Part shown: piece by piece, positions 51,588 through 61,387 of the stretch
Numbering within the stretch: position 1 is the first letter of the stretch
Layout of the letters: each line of letters opens with the position of its first letter
Assembly (NCBI RefSeq): GCF_018255755.1
Contig: NZ_CP073766.1
Coordinates: 7,066,501-7,130,500 of the forward strand
Direction of reading: 5' to 3'
From: Chitinophaga sp. HK235
Lineage (GTDB): Bacteria > Bacteroidota > Bacteroidia > Chitinophagales > Chitinophagaceae
Length of the DNA: 64,000 nucleotides
Program-made: the position numbers and the translations under genes
Notes under the pieces: generated by a model
Seen by the model: the letters and a program-made list of their open reading frames with translations, nothing else
Database searches by the model: none
Told to the model about the DNA's origin: nothing

Positions 51588-52640
51588 ATGAAACACATCA
51601 TCGCACTGATACAGAAAATGAAAGACCGAAAAAAAAAGGCGGCCGATGTGACACGTTCGGAAACTACGGAGGAGTGGGGAGAAGAGGGGATATTGCAGCA
51701 GTGGTTGCGGGAAGATTTTGATCGGACTGTGGACAGTGGTGAGCAGGTGCTGACACCGGAGAAGACCGCTTCTATATTAAATCAACTGCACCACAAAATG
51801 GAGGCGCAGGAACGGCAGCAGGCGACTGTACCGCGTTTGAGGGTATCCGGCAGTATATATCGCAGGATGCTGCCGCGGGTTGCTGCGGTTGCAGGACTCA
51901 TCATGCTGGCAGGGCTGGGTATGATTTATTACAGTCAACTGCAAAGAAAAGGGCATCATCCAATAGCTGTGGTGCAGCATGTGAAGTTCATCCGTAATAC
52001 TACCGGAAAAATCGTGAAGATCAGCTTGCCTGAAGGATCTCAGGTGACCATGGAACCGGCTGCAACGTTGTCGTTTTCGGAGAATGCCGCAAGAGATGTT
52101 ACGTTACAGGGTAAGGCTGCATTCAGCGTGCAGGCCGATGAGCATCATCCGTTTACCGTTTATGCCGGCAATATTGTCACCACAGCATTGGGCACTGTGT
52201 TCACCGTAGACGCACAAGCGCCGCAGCAGGTAATGGTGAAACTGGAAACAGGGAAGGTATTGGTGCGAACAAAAGACGGGACCGCTAAAGAAGATATTTG
52301 TTTATTACCTGGTGAAGCGTTTCATTTTGATAGTTCCCGGCATACCTATTCGGTAACAAAGGCGAATGCCGGTAGTGACCATATTTCAAAAACAACTGTT
52401 ACAAAACATGCGGTGCTGATGGCATTCAATAATGCACCGTTATATACAGTACTCAATAAACTACAGACAGCTTTCGGGGTGAGTATCCATTATGAGCACA
52501 GCGATGTTGACGGAGCGTATTTCACCGGGCAGGTGATGAAAACAGATTCACTGCGTAATATTCTGGAGGTCATATGCCAGCTGAATAACCTGGAGTTAAT
52601 ACCCGGAGAGGGAAATATGTCAATCAGGAAGATCAGATAA
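51588..52640 (+). CDS. FecR-family anti-sigma factor
   Basis: A 350-residue inner-membrane regulator. The cytoplasmic N-terminus (1-100) binds sigma; a single membrane helix is about 104-121 (AAVAGLIMLAGLGMIYY). The periplasmic part has the FecR domain (GKIVKISLPEGSQVTMEPAATL, VTLQGKAAFSVQADEHHPFTVY) and a DUF4974/STN-like end (LMAFNNAPLYTVLNKLQTAFG). ATG 51588 was taken; the frame is open to 51468, but those residues overlap the sigma gene and have no family character. A TATATTTG box at 51574-51581 just before the ATG is probably chance or a second promoter. Confidence 0.92.
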   Translation: MKHIIALIQKMKDRKKKAADVTRSETTEEWGEEGILQQWLREDFDRTVDSGEQVLTPEKTASILNQLHHKMEAQERQQATVPRLRVSGSIYRRMLPRVAAVAGLIMLAGLGMIYYSQLQRKGHHPIAVVQHVKFIRNTTGKIVKISLPEGSQVTMEPAATLSFSENAARDVTLQGKAAFSVQADEHHPFTVYAGNIVTTALGTVFTVDAQAPQQVMVKLETGKVLVRTKDGTAKEDICLLPGEAFHFDSSRHTYSVTKANAGSDHISKTTVTKHAVLMAFNNAPLYTVLNKLQTAFGVSIHYEHSDVDGAYFTGQVMKTDSLRNILEVICQLNNLELIPGEGNMSIRKIR

Positions 52641-52677
52641 AAATCATCCATCTACAATAAAAAATAATGCTTTCAGC

Positions 52678-52698
52678 ACCTGCTCATTGTGCAGGTGG
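52678..52698 (+). other. Short hairpin between fecR and susC
   Basis: A 7-bp GC stem CACCTGC/GCAGGTG (52678-52684 with 52692-52698) in the 100-base fecR-susC gap. No T-run follows, so it may be a processing or weak attenuation structure. Confidence 0.35.
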
Positions 52699-52740
52699 CG
52701 GGCTTTCTATTCTTAAACTATAATTAATACCTGTCAAAAA

Positions 52741-55700
52741 ATGATCAGACTATTAAAAAGGTACATCTGTGTGCTTTTAGTATTAATCTGTGCCTTGCAC
52801 GCTCATTCACAGGATTCAGGCATCGCTGTAACTATTAAAGGCAGTGTTATGAGTGAAGACGGGCAGCCGCTGCCCGGTGTGTCTGTAATGGTGAAACAGC
52901 GCAATGGCAATGCCAGGATAAACACTGTAACAGACGAAAAAGGCTTTTTCAGACTGGAAGCAATGAAACCTGGTTTGTTGTATGATTTTACATTCAGTTT
53001 TGTGGGATATGAAAACAACTTATTAAACGGGTTTCAGGTAAAAGACGGTAACGGTAATCTGCTGCTGATCCGGATGAAAGAAGCGAGTAAAGGGTTAAGT
53101 GAACTGGTAGTAGTGGGTTATGGTACCCGTACAAAAAAAGAGCTGACAGGCTCCGTGTCTTCCCTGCGTTCATCTGACCTGAAACAACAGGCAGTGACCT
53201 CTTTCGACGAGGCGCTGGCAGGTAAGATGGCCGGTATTCAGGTGATGCAAACCAATGGGGCACCGGGTGGTAACGTATCTATCCGTGTACGCGGTATCGG
53301 TTCCATCAGTGCCGGCAACAATCCTTTGTTTGTAATAGATGGGGTGCCTATTACCAACGATACCCGTAGTGCTTCTCCCGGTGTTAATAATTATCAGCAG
53401 CCTTTCAACCCGCTGGCATCTATCAATGTGAATGATATTGCTTCCATTGATGTGCTGAAAGATGCGGCTTCAGCTGCCATCTACGGTTCCAGAGGTTCTA
53501 ACGGCGTAGTGCTGATCCGCACCAAAAAAGGAGCAACAGGTAAAATGACTGTCAGCTATGATGGTAGCTATGGCCTGCAAAATGTAAATAAACATGTAGA
53601 TGTGCTGGATGCCTATGATTATGCAAAGTTGGTATACGAAGGACATAACAATGCCTACCTCGATGCTGTGCCTACCGGTAAACCTACTGATCCCAACAGC
53701 ATCCGGCCAAAGAACCCATCCACCTGGATTCCGCCGCAAATACTTCCCTACCTGGAAAATAAACCCGGACTTACCAATACCGACTGGCAGAAAGAAATTT
53801 TCAGACAGGCACCCATGCAAAGCCACACCATCAGCATGACCGGCGGAAGCCCTAACCTTTCCTATTATTTTTCCGCCAACTACTTTAACCAGGATGGTAT
53901 CGTGATCAACAACAACTACAAGCGTTATTCCAGCCGATTCCGTGTTGATGGGAACTCAGGGAAATTCCGCTTTGGTGTGAATATGACACCGTCCTATACC
54001 GATAACCGGGTGGTGAATGCAGAAGGGCCCTGGTTTGCGCCCAACTCCGGTGTGATCGCCCTTGCACTGGGTTATGCACCTATTTTCCCGGTACGCAACC
54101 CCGATGGCTCCTTTGCTGATTCCGTGAACGTATGGGGCTATGGACAAACCAACCAGCTTAACCCTGTCGCAGTAGCCTCCCTGGTAAAAGACCGGATCAA
54201 AAATTTCCGTCTAACGGCTAACGCCTATATGGAATATGAATTTATCCGTAACCTGAAATACAGGATCTCTGCAGGTACAGACCTGAACAGCTTCCGCAGG
54301 GATTATTACCGGCCCTCCAATTTACCACTGCCTTCCGGTACACTGCCTTCTGTAGCAACAGGCTTCTCCAATACGGATATGTATACCAACTGGTTGACAG
54401 AGCATACCCTTACCTACAATACCTCTTTCGGTAAACACAAACTGGATGTCCTCGCGGGATTTACAGTACAGAAGGAAAACCAGGAACACAATACCCTTAC
54501 CGCCAATAATTTCCCTACCGATATCATCACCACGCTGAACGCAGGCCAGGTAAATGCAGGCAGTTCCAACCTCGAACAATGGAGCCTTAATTCCTGGTTG
54601 GGTAGGGCTCAATACAGCTATGCTGATAAATATTTTCTGACAGCCTCCATCAGACGTGACGGGTCATCCCGTTTCGGTATCAACCGCAAATGGGCTTCCT
54701 TCCCCGCTATATCAGGCGCCTGGCAGGTTTCCAACGAACCTTTTTTCCGTAAGGTAAAACATATCAGTTCCCTGAAGATCAGGAGCAGCTACGGTCTTAC
54801 CGGTAACTTCCAGATCCCGAACTACGGATCACTGGCACAGATGAGTAATACAAACAGTAATTACATTCTGGGCAACAGCACCCTGGTAAATGGCGTATCC
54901 ATCACCAGTCCGGCTAATCCCAATCTCACCTGGGAAAGTATGGCCAGCTTTGACCTGGGGCTGGAACTGGGATTGTTTGATGAGATGCTGAACTTCACCA
55001 TCGACTATTATAACGCAAACACCACCAAACTGCTGCTCAATCTCCCTGTTCCCGGTGCATCCGGTTTCAGTACCTATTTGCAGAACGTAGGAGCGGTGAA
55101 CAATAAAGGGATTGAAATATCGCTGTCATACAACAAAAAGATCGGAAAAGACTGGCAGCTGGAAGGTAATGCAAACATTGCCTTTAATACCAATAAAGTA
55201 ACCAAACTGGGACCTTCGGGTGCACCTATCATTGCTACAGGCGGTACCGGCAATACTTACTTCATCACCAAAATAGGTGAAACCATCGGCTCTTACTATC
55301 TCTATGTAACAGATGGTATTTACCGTGATCAGCGGGACCTGGACACCTCCGCCAAAACCAGCAATCCTACACGCGTGGGCGACCTGAAGTTTAAAGATGT
55401 GAATGGTGACGGCAAGATAGATGCCAACGACAGGGCTGTTGTGGGGAGCTTCCAGCCAAAGTATATCTTCGGCTTCAGCAATACGGTCCGTTATAAAAAC
55501 CTGGACCTGAGCATTTCCATCCAGGGCAGTCAGGGTAATAAGATACTCAACCTCTTCAGACGTTACATCGCCAATGTGGAAGGCAACTTCAACAACCTGA
55601 GCGAAGTAAAGGACCACTATGTTTCTCCGGAAAATCCGGGTAATGGGCTGGTAAATCGCGCCAACAGGCTGGCTACAGGTGGTAATGGTATCACTTCTTC

Positions 55701-55962
55701 CTGGCATGTGGAAGATGCATCATATATCAGGGTGAGAAATATTGCACTCGGCTATAACTTCCCGGCAGCACTGCTTGGTCGCACGGGCATATCTTCAGCG
55801 AGGATTTATGGTGCTGTTCAGAATCCGTTCACTTTTTCCAAATACTCTTTATTCAACCCTGAGATCAGCAACCGTACAGAGAATGCGCTTACTGCCGGAG
55901 AAGACTATGGTTCCTACCCGTTGGCACGTACTTACATGATTGGTCTTAACGTCACCTTTTAA
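52741..55962 (+). CDS. SusC/RagA-family TonB-linked outer membrane protein
   Basis: A 1073-residue transporter. Signal peptide to about 23 (HAHSQ), carboxypeptidase-regulatory-like domain (about 28-113), SusC motif VVVGYGT (123-129), plug (about 130-250) and barrel ending in F (YMIGLNVTF). No separate N-terminal STN domain is visible, though FecR-linked transporters often have one; here the DUF4974 part of FecR may be the contact. Its TAA stop overlaps the ATG of the SusD gene by one base (TAATG). It follows a sigma/FecR pair and so belongs to one regulated uptake operon. Confidence 0.95.
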   Translation: MIRLLKRYICVLLVLICALHAHSQDSGIAVTIKGSVMSEDGQPLPGVSVMVKQRNGNARINTVTDEKGFFRLEAMKPGLLYDFTFSFVGYENNLLNGFQVKDGNGNLLLIRMKEASKGLSELVVVGYGTRTKKELTGSVSSLRSSDLKQQAVTSFDEALAGKMAGIQVMQTNGAPGGNVSIRVRGIGSISAGNNPLFVIDGVPITNDTRSASPGVNNYQQPFNPLASINVNDIASIDVLKDAASAAIYGSRGSNGVVLIRTKKGATGKMTVSYDGSYGLQNVNKHVDVLDAYDYAKLVYEGHNNAYLDAVPTGKPTDPNSIRPKNPSTWIPPQILPYLENKPGLTNTDWQKEIFRQAPMQSHTISMTGGSPNLSYYFSANYFNQDGIVINNNYKRYSSRFRVDGNSGKFRFGVNMTPSYTDNRVVNAEGPWFAPNSGVIALALGYAPIFPVRNPDGSFADSVNVWGYGQTNQLNPVAVASLVKDRIKNFRLTANAYMEYEFIRNLKYRISAGTDLNSFRRDYYRPSNLPLPSGTLPSVATGFSNTDMYTNWLTEHTLTYNTSFGKHKLDVLAGFTVQKENQEHNTLTANNFPTDIITTLNAGQVNAGSSNLEQWSLNSWLGRAQYSYADKYFLTASIRRDGSSRFGINRKWASFPAISGAWQVSNEPFFRKVKHISSLKIRSSYGLTGNFQIPNYGSLAQMSNTNSNYILGNSTLVNGVSITSPANPNLTWESMASFDLGLELGLFDEMLNFTIDYYNANTTKLLLNLPVPGASGFSTYLQNVGAVNNKGIEISLSYNKKIGKDWQLEGNANIAFNTNKVTKLGPSGAPIIATGGTGNTYFITKIGETIGSYYLYVTDGIYRDQRDLDTSAKTSNPTRVGDLKFKDVNGDGKIDANDRAVVGSFQPKYIFGFSNTVRYKNLDLSISIQGSQGNKILNLFRRYIANVEGNFNNLSEVKDHYVSPENPGNGLVNRANRLATGGNGITSSWHVEDASYIRVRNIALGYNFPAALLGRTGISSARIYGAVQNPFTFSKYSLFNPEISNRTENALTAGEDYGSYPLARTYMIGLNVTF

Positions 55963-57359
55963 TGCAGCAAACCATGAAAAAATATAATTGCTATCTCCTG
56001 TTACTGATATTGATTTTTGCTTCCTGTAATAAAGAATTTCTGGACCTTAATCCGGTTTCTACCATAGCGCCCGGTCAATTCTTTAAAACCGCAGACGATG
56101 CCATCACGGCTGTAAACGGATGTTATGCGTCTCTTGCACAGAGCAGCCAATACGGCGCTACCTTTCAGGTACTGATGGAAGCGAGAGCAGATAATTTTAC
56201 AGACCAGGACCCCTCTTCCAACTCAGGACAGAACTATCAGATCAACCGTTATTCAGACAACTCGGGTAACACCAATTTCTACAATGCCTGGGTAGGCGTA
56301 TATAACGGCATCTTCCGGTGTAATACGCTGCTGGCTGCTTTGGATGGTATTCAAATGGATGAAACGCTGAAGAACCGTATCAGGGGAGAGGCGCGTTTTA
56401 TCAGAGCATTGGCGTACTTTAATCTGGTAAGGTTGTGGGGAGCCGTGCCATTGCTGACTACAGCCGCAGATCCTGTTAATGCAATAAATCTGAAACGGGA
56501 TAATGTAGCAGCCATCTACACTCAGGTGGAAGCGGATCTTGTATTTGCAGCGGCCAATTTACCGGCCACCTATGCATCGACTGAAACAGGGCGTGTTACC
56601 AGCGGGGCAGCCAAGGGATTGCTGGGAAAAGTATATCTCTATCAGAAAAAATATGCTCCTGCTCAAACAGTATTACAGGATGTTATTAACAGTAATGTAT
56701 ACACGCTGTTGCCTAAAGTAGCAGATGTATTCAGCACCACCAATAAGTATAATGCAGAAATATTGTTTGCGGTACGTTATGCCAAGGGAGTGGCCAATCA
56801 GAGCCATGGTTTCTGGTATGCCAATTCACAAACGATCACGGTAGATACCACGCTGCTGAAAGCATATGATGATGCCGACCAGCGCAAAGCGTTATCGGAA
56901 TCTGTGAAGCCGGCCGGTAATGCCAATATGATGCCGCGCAAGTTTGTGGACGACCCGGTGAACGGCCAGGCGGGTAATGACTTTCCGGTGCTTCGTTTGG
57001 CAGATGTGTTGCTCATGCAGGCGGAAGTGCTGAATGAGCTGGGATATAGTGCCACCGGTAATGCCATTACTTATCTTAACATGGTACGTTCCCGTGCGGG
57101 GCTGTCTTCACTGACAGCTGCTGATCTGCCGGACCAGGTTAGTTTCCGCAATGAGGTATATAAACAACGTCGTCTGGAGCTGCCATTTGAATGTGACCGT
57201 TGGTTTGATCTGATACGCACCGGCCGCGTTGTTTCCGAGATACTGGCCAACAAAAAGGTTAACCTGCCAGCTTTCCGTCTGCTCTATCCTATACCGCAGC
57301 AGGAGATGGATATCATGAATAACAAAGCGACCTTCCCGCAGAACCCGGGATATGATTGA
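55962..57359 (+). CDS. SusD/RagB-family nutrient-binding lipoprotein
   Basis: A 465-residue surface lipoprotein. Signal and lipobox LIFASCNKEFLDLNP (Cys at 22). The helical SusD fold shows RGEARFIRALAYFNLVRLWGAVPLLT (TPR part), TSGAAKGLLGKVYLYQKKY and FECDRWFDLIRTGRV near the C-terminus, then the terminal NPGYD. An ATG at 55974 (MKKYNCYLL) is an alternative start. It binds the nutrient over the SusC barrel. A terminator follows. Confidence 0.95.
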   Translation: MQQTMKKYNCYLLLLILIFASCNKEFLDLNPVSTIAPGQFFKTADDAITAVNGCYASLAQSSQYGATFQVLMEARADNFTDQDPSSNSGQNYQINRYSDNSGNTNFYNAWVGVYNGIFRCNTLLAALDGIQMDETLKNRIRGEARFIRALAYFNLVRLWGAVPLLTTAADPVNAINLKRDNVAAIYTQVEADLVFAAANLPATYASTETGRVTSGAAKGLLGKVYLYQKKYAPAQTVLQDVINSNVYTLLPKVADVFSTTNKYNAEILFAVRYAKGVANQSHGFWYANSQTITVDTTLLKAYDDADQRKALSESVKPAGNANMMPRKFVDDPVNGQAGNDFPVLRLADVLLMQAEVLNELGYSATGNAITYLNMVRSRAGLSSLTAADLPDQVSFRNEVYKQRRLELPFECDRWFDLIRTGRVVSEILANKKVNLPAFRLLYPIPQQEMDIMNNKATFPQNPGYD

Positions 57360-57383
57360 TGAAACTGTTGAGACTTTACATCA

Positions 57384-57417
57384 AAGCGGGTGCACTTCAT
57401 CAGAAGTGCACCCGCTT
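57384..57417. terminator. Bidirectional terminator after SusD
   Basis: A perfect 14-bp stem (57384-57397 with 57404-57417), 6-base loop. It serves the SusD transcript and overlaps the stop of the convergent AraC-type gene. Confidence 0.85.
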
Positions 57418-58327
57418 AATTAAATGCCTGCCGGAACTCCAGCGGAGAAAGGCTGGTTTTAGCTTTGAACAACTTGCTGAATGACTGCGGATGTTCAAAA
57501 CCCAGTTCATAGGCGATTTCACTGACGGATAGGTCTGTAGTAGACAGTTTTTCCTTCGCTTTTTCTATCAGCGTGTCATGAATATGTTGTTGGGTACTTT
57601 TGCCGGTCAATACCTTGAGTAACCCACTTAAATAATTGGGTGATACGTTTAAGGTGTCTGCAATGTGCTGAACAGTAGGCAGGCCTTTTTTCAGCAGCTC
57701 GTCGCTGTTGAAATAGCTGGTGAGTAAGGCTTCCAGCCGGTCAAGGATTTTGTGATGAGGGACTTGCCGGGTAAGAAACTGGCGATGATAGAATCTCTCT
57801 GAATAGGTAAACAGTAATTCAAGCTGGGCGATTATTACAGACTGGCTGAATTGATCGATATTGGAATGGTATTCCTGTTCTATGTTTTGCAGGATCGTTG
57901 TAATGATGGTTTCTTCTTTCTCTGACAGATGAAGGGCTTCATTGGTGGCGTAGCTGAAATATTCGTACTGTTTGATTGTTTTGGCCAGCGGTGTATTCCA
58001 GAGAAAATCGGGATGGATGAGTAACAGCCATCCCATATGTTTAACATCGTCATTTGCCTCAATGGAAAATACCTGGTTGGGCGCAACAAAGAAAAGTACT
58101 CCTTCATTAAAATCATATTGCTGTTGCCCATATTTCATTCTACCATTAAAATTCCGTTTCAGCGCCACCGCATAAAAATCCTGTGTAATATTTTTGGGAT
58201 CATCCGGCCAATTTTGAATCGTTTCAAAATTGATCACACTCACCAAAGGATGTTCAGGTTTGGGTAAGTGCCTGAACTGATGGTATTCACTGATGGTTTT
58301 AATCCTGTATGGTTGTGTATCTGCCAT
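57416..58327 (-). CDS. AraC-family transcriptional regulator
   Basis: A 303-residue regulator with an N-terminal cupin-like sensor (about 30-140: FYAVALKRNFNGRMKYGQ, GVLFFVAPNQVFSIEA) and a C-terminal AraC/XylS double helix-turn-helix (VQHIADTLNVSPNYLSGLLK, SEIAYELGFEHPQSFSKLFK, FRQAF). It lies 8 bases from the stop of an NAD(P)-binding reductase gene upstream on the same strand and probably controls it or is co-transcribed with it. Confidence 0.93.
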   Translation of the reverse strand: MADTQPYRIKTISEYHQFRHLPKPEHPLVSVINFETIQNWPDDPKNITQDFYAVALKRNFNGRMKYGQQQYDFNEGVLFFVAPNQVFSIEANDDVKHMGWLLLIHPDFLWNTPLAKTIKQYEYFSYATNEALHLSEKEETIITTILQNIEQEYHSNIDQFSQSVIIAQLELLFTYSERFYHRQFLTRQVPHHKILDRLEALLTSYFNSDELLKKGLPTVQHIADTLNVSPNYLSGLLKVLTGKSTQQHIHDTLIEKAKEKLSTTDLSVSEIAYELGFEHPQSFSKLFKAKTSLSPLEFRQAFN

Positions 58328-58335
58328 ATGATGAT

Positions 58336-59223
58336 TTAATTGTTGGTGCTGAAGGCAGCCGCAAATTCTGCTGCAAAATCTTCCAGTTTCACTTTACCCA
58401 TTACAGCAGGTGGGTTCTGGTAATAATCTTCTGCCAGTATCCCGCTGTGAAGGGCTGCATATAATTCTACCAGGAGGGTGGCCACCTGCGGTGGGACGCC
58501 ATTAGTTTCCAGACCTGTTTGCATCTGCTCATCCGGAATGATATTCCATTGCAGGTGCGGCTGACCGATAGCCTTGCCTAAAACAGCGGCCACTTCATTG
58601 CAGCTGCGTTCATCGCTGGCAATATACCGTATTTTAGGGCCATGAGGCCTGATAATTTCTTCGGCCACTGCTTCGGCAATGTCTGCCGGAGAAACCCATA
58701 AAACCTTGTCTGTACCGCCGTAGTTGGCAGCCATAAAGCCTGCCTGTTTTATCATGCCTGTAAATGCATACAAATTATAGTAGAAAGAGGTGGGACGCAT
58801 ATGTGTGACAGCCACGCCTGGCAGCTCGTTCAGCATTTGTTCTACATAGTGGGAGCCCACGATGATGCCGGTGCCCTTGTTGAGATGAGCACCAAAGCTG
58901 CTGAGGAAAACGACCCGTTTTACGCCAGCCTCTCCGATGGCTTGTGCATAGTTTTTTCCGATTTTGCGGTAGTAGGAGATGAGGTCATTTTCTGCAAAGT
59001 TGGACGGGGTCATACAATACACAGCATCCGCACCGGTAAAGGTGTTGACAAGAAAATTCACATCTTCCAGCTGTCCAATGGCGGCGGTAGCTCCCAGGGA
59101 TGTTATCTCCTTTTGTTTTTCTCCATTACTGCTGATAACGGTTACATCATGTCCTTTTTCTATCAGTTGTTTTGTCAGGGGCTTACTGATATTTCCCAGC
59201 GAGCCTGTTACGATGATTTTCAT
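58336..59223 (-). CDS. NmrA-like NAD(P)-binding oxidoreductase
   Basis: A 295-residue atypical SDR. MKIIVTGSLGNISKPLTKQL gives the TGxxGxxS-type cofactor motif; VTVISSNGEKQ is the end of strand 2; YCMTPSNFAEND and VVFLSSFGAHLNKGTG are the middle blocks. There is no Y-x3-K pair in canonical place. Such proteins reduce quinones or sense NADP redox state. It is followed on the same strand by the AraC-type gene, so the two are probably one unit. Confidence 0.88.
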   Translation of the reverse strand: MKIIVTGSLGNISKPLTKQLIEKGHDVTVISSNGEKQKEITSLGATAAIGQLEDVNFLVNTFTGADAVYCMTPSNFAENDLISYYRKIGKNYAQAIGEAGVKRVVFLSSFGAHLNKGTGIIVGSHYVEQMLNELPGVAVTHMRPTSFYYNLYAFTGMIKQAGFMAANYGGTDKVLWVSPADIAEAVAEEIIRPHGPKIRYIASDERSCNEVAAVLGKAIGQPHLQWNIIPDEQMQTGLETNGVPPQVATLLVELYAALHSGILAEDYYQNPPAVMGKVKLEDFAAEFAAAFSTNN

Positions 59224-59401
59224 GTTTGGATCTTTTTATTGCTGCAAAGTTCCGTTGCAATAAAGAGATGGATGAAGCCAAATCTATGTTTGTTGTAGCC
59301 GGATCTGAGCTGTGAATCGTACGACTATAAAAATGATAAATATCATTTGCCCGTTATGTATAAGTGCTAATTTCGCTGAGTCATTATAAAACACCTCAGT
59401 T

Positions 59402-59752
59402 ATGAAAAAGCCCTGGATTGGAAAAGTATTAACAGGTATAGGCATTATCCACTCTATATTTGGACTGATAGCATTCCGCAATATTTTAGGACAATTGTTC
59501 CGTGAAGGACTATTCAACACCGTCACCACACAATTCGACAGAAACGCCGCCTTCTGGTTTTTATTTGCCGGATTTATTTTGATTTTACTGGGGATTTTTA
59601 TGGATGATGCGGAAAAGAAACAACACCCTATACCCCGTGCGTTGGGTTGGGGACTTTTGATGATCACCTTGCCCAGCGTGGTGATTCTGCCTGCTTCCGG
59701 GTTGTGGTTGTTGTTTATTCCTGCTATTGGGATTATTAAGAAGAAACAGTGA
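59402..59752 (+). CDS. Small membrane protein, DUF6463-like
   Basis: A 116-residue protein with four hydrophobic segments: WIGKVLTGIGIIHSIFGLI, AAFWFLFAGFILILLGIFM, GWGLLMITLPSVVILP and GLWLLFIPAIGII. The start MKKPWIGKVLTG and the EGLFNTV loop fit DUF6463 as I remember it. Function unknown. It is divergent from the NmrA-like gene and followed by a terminator. Confidence 0.75.
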   Translation: MKKPWIGKVLTGIGIIHSIFGLIAFRNILGQLFREGLFNTVTTQFDRNAAFWFLFAGFILILLGIFMDDAEKKQHPIPRALGWGLLMITLPSVVILPASGLWLLFIPAIGIIKKKQ

Positions 59753-59783
59753 AAGCGGGTGTTTTTTGGAAGGCACCCGCTTT
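59752..59783 (+). terminator. Terminator after DUF6463-like gene
   Basis: A 10-bp stem AAAGCGGGTG/CACCCGCTTT (59752-59761 with 59774-59783); the stop codon of the gene overlaps its start. The loop is T-rich. It sits between convergent genes and may work both ways. Confidence 0.65.
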
Positions 59784-59801
59784 ACAGATATGCTGGAAAT
59801 T

Positions 59802-60737
59802 TTATACAGCCTTTACAGCAAGACTTTCAACCGTGAATAGAACTGCTTCGCGATTGCTGATGGGCGTGTAGTCGAACCTGTTATTAAATTTACTACTGTC
59901 GAAGTAATAATCCCGGTCGTACTGATAAAGCATTTCATGTGTTTCCCTGATAATGGTATCTGACAGCCCTATTGCCGCAATAGCTTCATGGGACAGGATT
60001 TCTATTTGATTGGGTTTATTTAATACGGTGGCAAATAGTTCCACCCATTGTCTGCCGGTTAGTCCTTCTGTAGCGACTGGTAAATTCCATATCTGATTGA
60101 AGGTATTGTCGTGATTGCCCAACATGGCTGTGCCAATGGCCAGCTCCCTTGTAAACCCGGTGGAATGAATAACGTCTGCATTGCACAACCATTTTGCAGG
60201 GTTGTTATGTATCAGACTATCATAGATCAGTCCCATCATCAGACTCTTATGTTTGACAGGTCCGAAAAAATCCGGAGATCTTGCAATAATAGCGTCTATA
60301 TTGCCTTTTTCAACATTTTCGATGATCAGCTGGTCTACCTTTGCCCGTACAGCTCCTTTTCTGCTGACAGGGCTCAGCGGTGAGGTTTCGGTGATATGAT
60401 TAACATGGTTACCTCCAATAGCGTACACATTATCGAAGAAAACGAGCCTGGTTTTATGACGGGCACATGCTGCTATTACCTGTTGCATGAAGGGGAGCCA
60501 TTTAGCCTCCCATACTGTAATGTCGTAATCGAAGCCTATGGTGAGGTAACAGATTTCACTGCCTTCAATGGCTTTGTAGAGCTGATCTGTTTCATTCAGA
60601 TCGGCTGGGAACAGTATATCGGTGTCATTGATTTTCTGCGGGGTCCAGCTTACCAGCCGGATATTGTTGGTATATACATTCAGTGCTTTGGCCAGTTCCA
60701 CGCCTATTGCCCCGCCGGAGCCTAAAATTGTTTGCAT
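59802..60737 (-). CDS. NAD-dependent epimerase/dehydratase-like protein
   Basis: A 311-residue Rossmann protein. MQTILGSGGAIGVELAKAL carries GSGGxIG; VRLVSWTPQ closes strand 2; YLTIGFDYDITVWEAKW, LVFFDNVYAIGG and RSPDFFGP are further extended-SDR blocks. VYAIGG supplies the Tyr region but the canonical Y-x3-K is not intact. Substrate unknown. It is divergent from an HxlR-type regulator 88 bases away, which most likely controls it. Confidence 0.88.
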   Translation of the reverse strand: MQTILGSGGAIGVELAKALNVYTNNIRLVSWTPQKINDTDILFPADLNETDQLYKAIEGSEICYLTIGFDYDITVWEAKWLPFMQQVIAACARHKTRLVFFDNVYAIGGNHVNHITETSPLSPVSRKGAVRAKVDQLIIENVEKGNIDAIIARSPDFFGPVKHKSLMMGLIYDSLIHNNPAKWLCNADVIHSTGFTRELAIGTAMLGNHDNTFNQIWNLPVATEGLTGRQWVELFATVLNKPNQIEILSHEAIAAIGLSDTIIRETHEMLYQYDRDYYFDSSKFNNRFDYTPISNREAVLFTVESLAVKAV

Positions 60738-60825
60738 GTTATGTTGTAATTTTATTGCAAAAGTCAGTCAGCTCATGGTTCCGGACAATAACGAACAAAA
60801 TTGTGAGCTATAAAACGGGAATGTC

Positions 60826-61188
60826 ATGCGTAAGGAAAATTCCAGCAATGCTATCAACAAGCAGTTTTTATCTGAATCCTGTATATTAAATGCAGCCGTG
60901 GATGCGTTCAGCGGGCGCTGGGTCCCTCAGATCATCTATTCCATTTCAGAGGGGTTGAATCGTTTCCATTTATTAAAAAATGAATTACCCAATATTTCGG
61001 AGCAGGTATTAGGCAGAAAACTAAAGGAGTTGGAGAAGGAGGGGATTATTATTAAAGAAGTTATTCCGGATACTGTTCCGGCAGGGGTTTGTTATATTCT
61101 TACGGAGAAGGGAAAAGATTTACTGCCGGTTTTTGTCAGTATATGTGAATGGGGTAAAAAATATGTGATGGGTAAGGAGATGGATTGA
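60826..61188 (+). CDS. HxlR-family transcriptional regulator
   Basis: A 120-residue winged helix-turn-helix protein. SCILNAAVDAFSGRWVPQIIY has the conserved Cys, a possible redox or electrophile sensor, and the typical L-x-x-x-G-x-W start. GLNRFHLLKNELPNISEQVLGRKLKELEKEGII is the DNA-binding part in blocks, and YILTEKGKDLLPVF the wing and dimer helix. HxlR regulators respond to aldehydes, quinones or oxidants. Its neighbour across the shared promoter is the epimerase-like oxidoreductase. Confidence 0.92.
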   Translation: MRKENSSNAINKQFLSESCILNAAVDAFSGRWVPQIIYSISEGLNRFHLLKNELPNISEQVLGRKLKELEKEGIIIKEVIPDTVPAGVCYILTEKGKDLLPVFVSICEWGKKYVMGKEMD

Positions 61189-61387
61189 TTATCAGGGCAT
61201 ATTGCAAAATCGATATAGTCGGGCATTGTAGCCGATGACATAAAACGGGTATTTTGTTTGTTCTTCTTACATATCTTCTCAAAAAAATATCAATTTTTAA
61301 ATAAATGTTGTGGGAAAATAGAAGTGATTTATTTATCTTACATAAGATCGACTGATTTATCAGCCCCCTATAGAACCCAACATCCAC

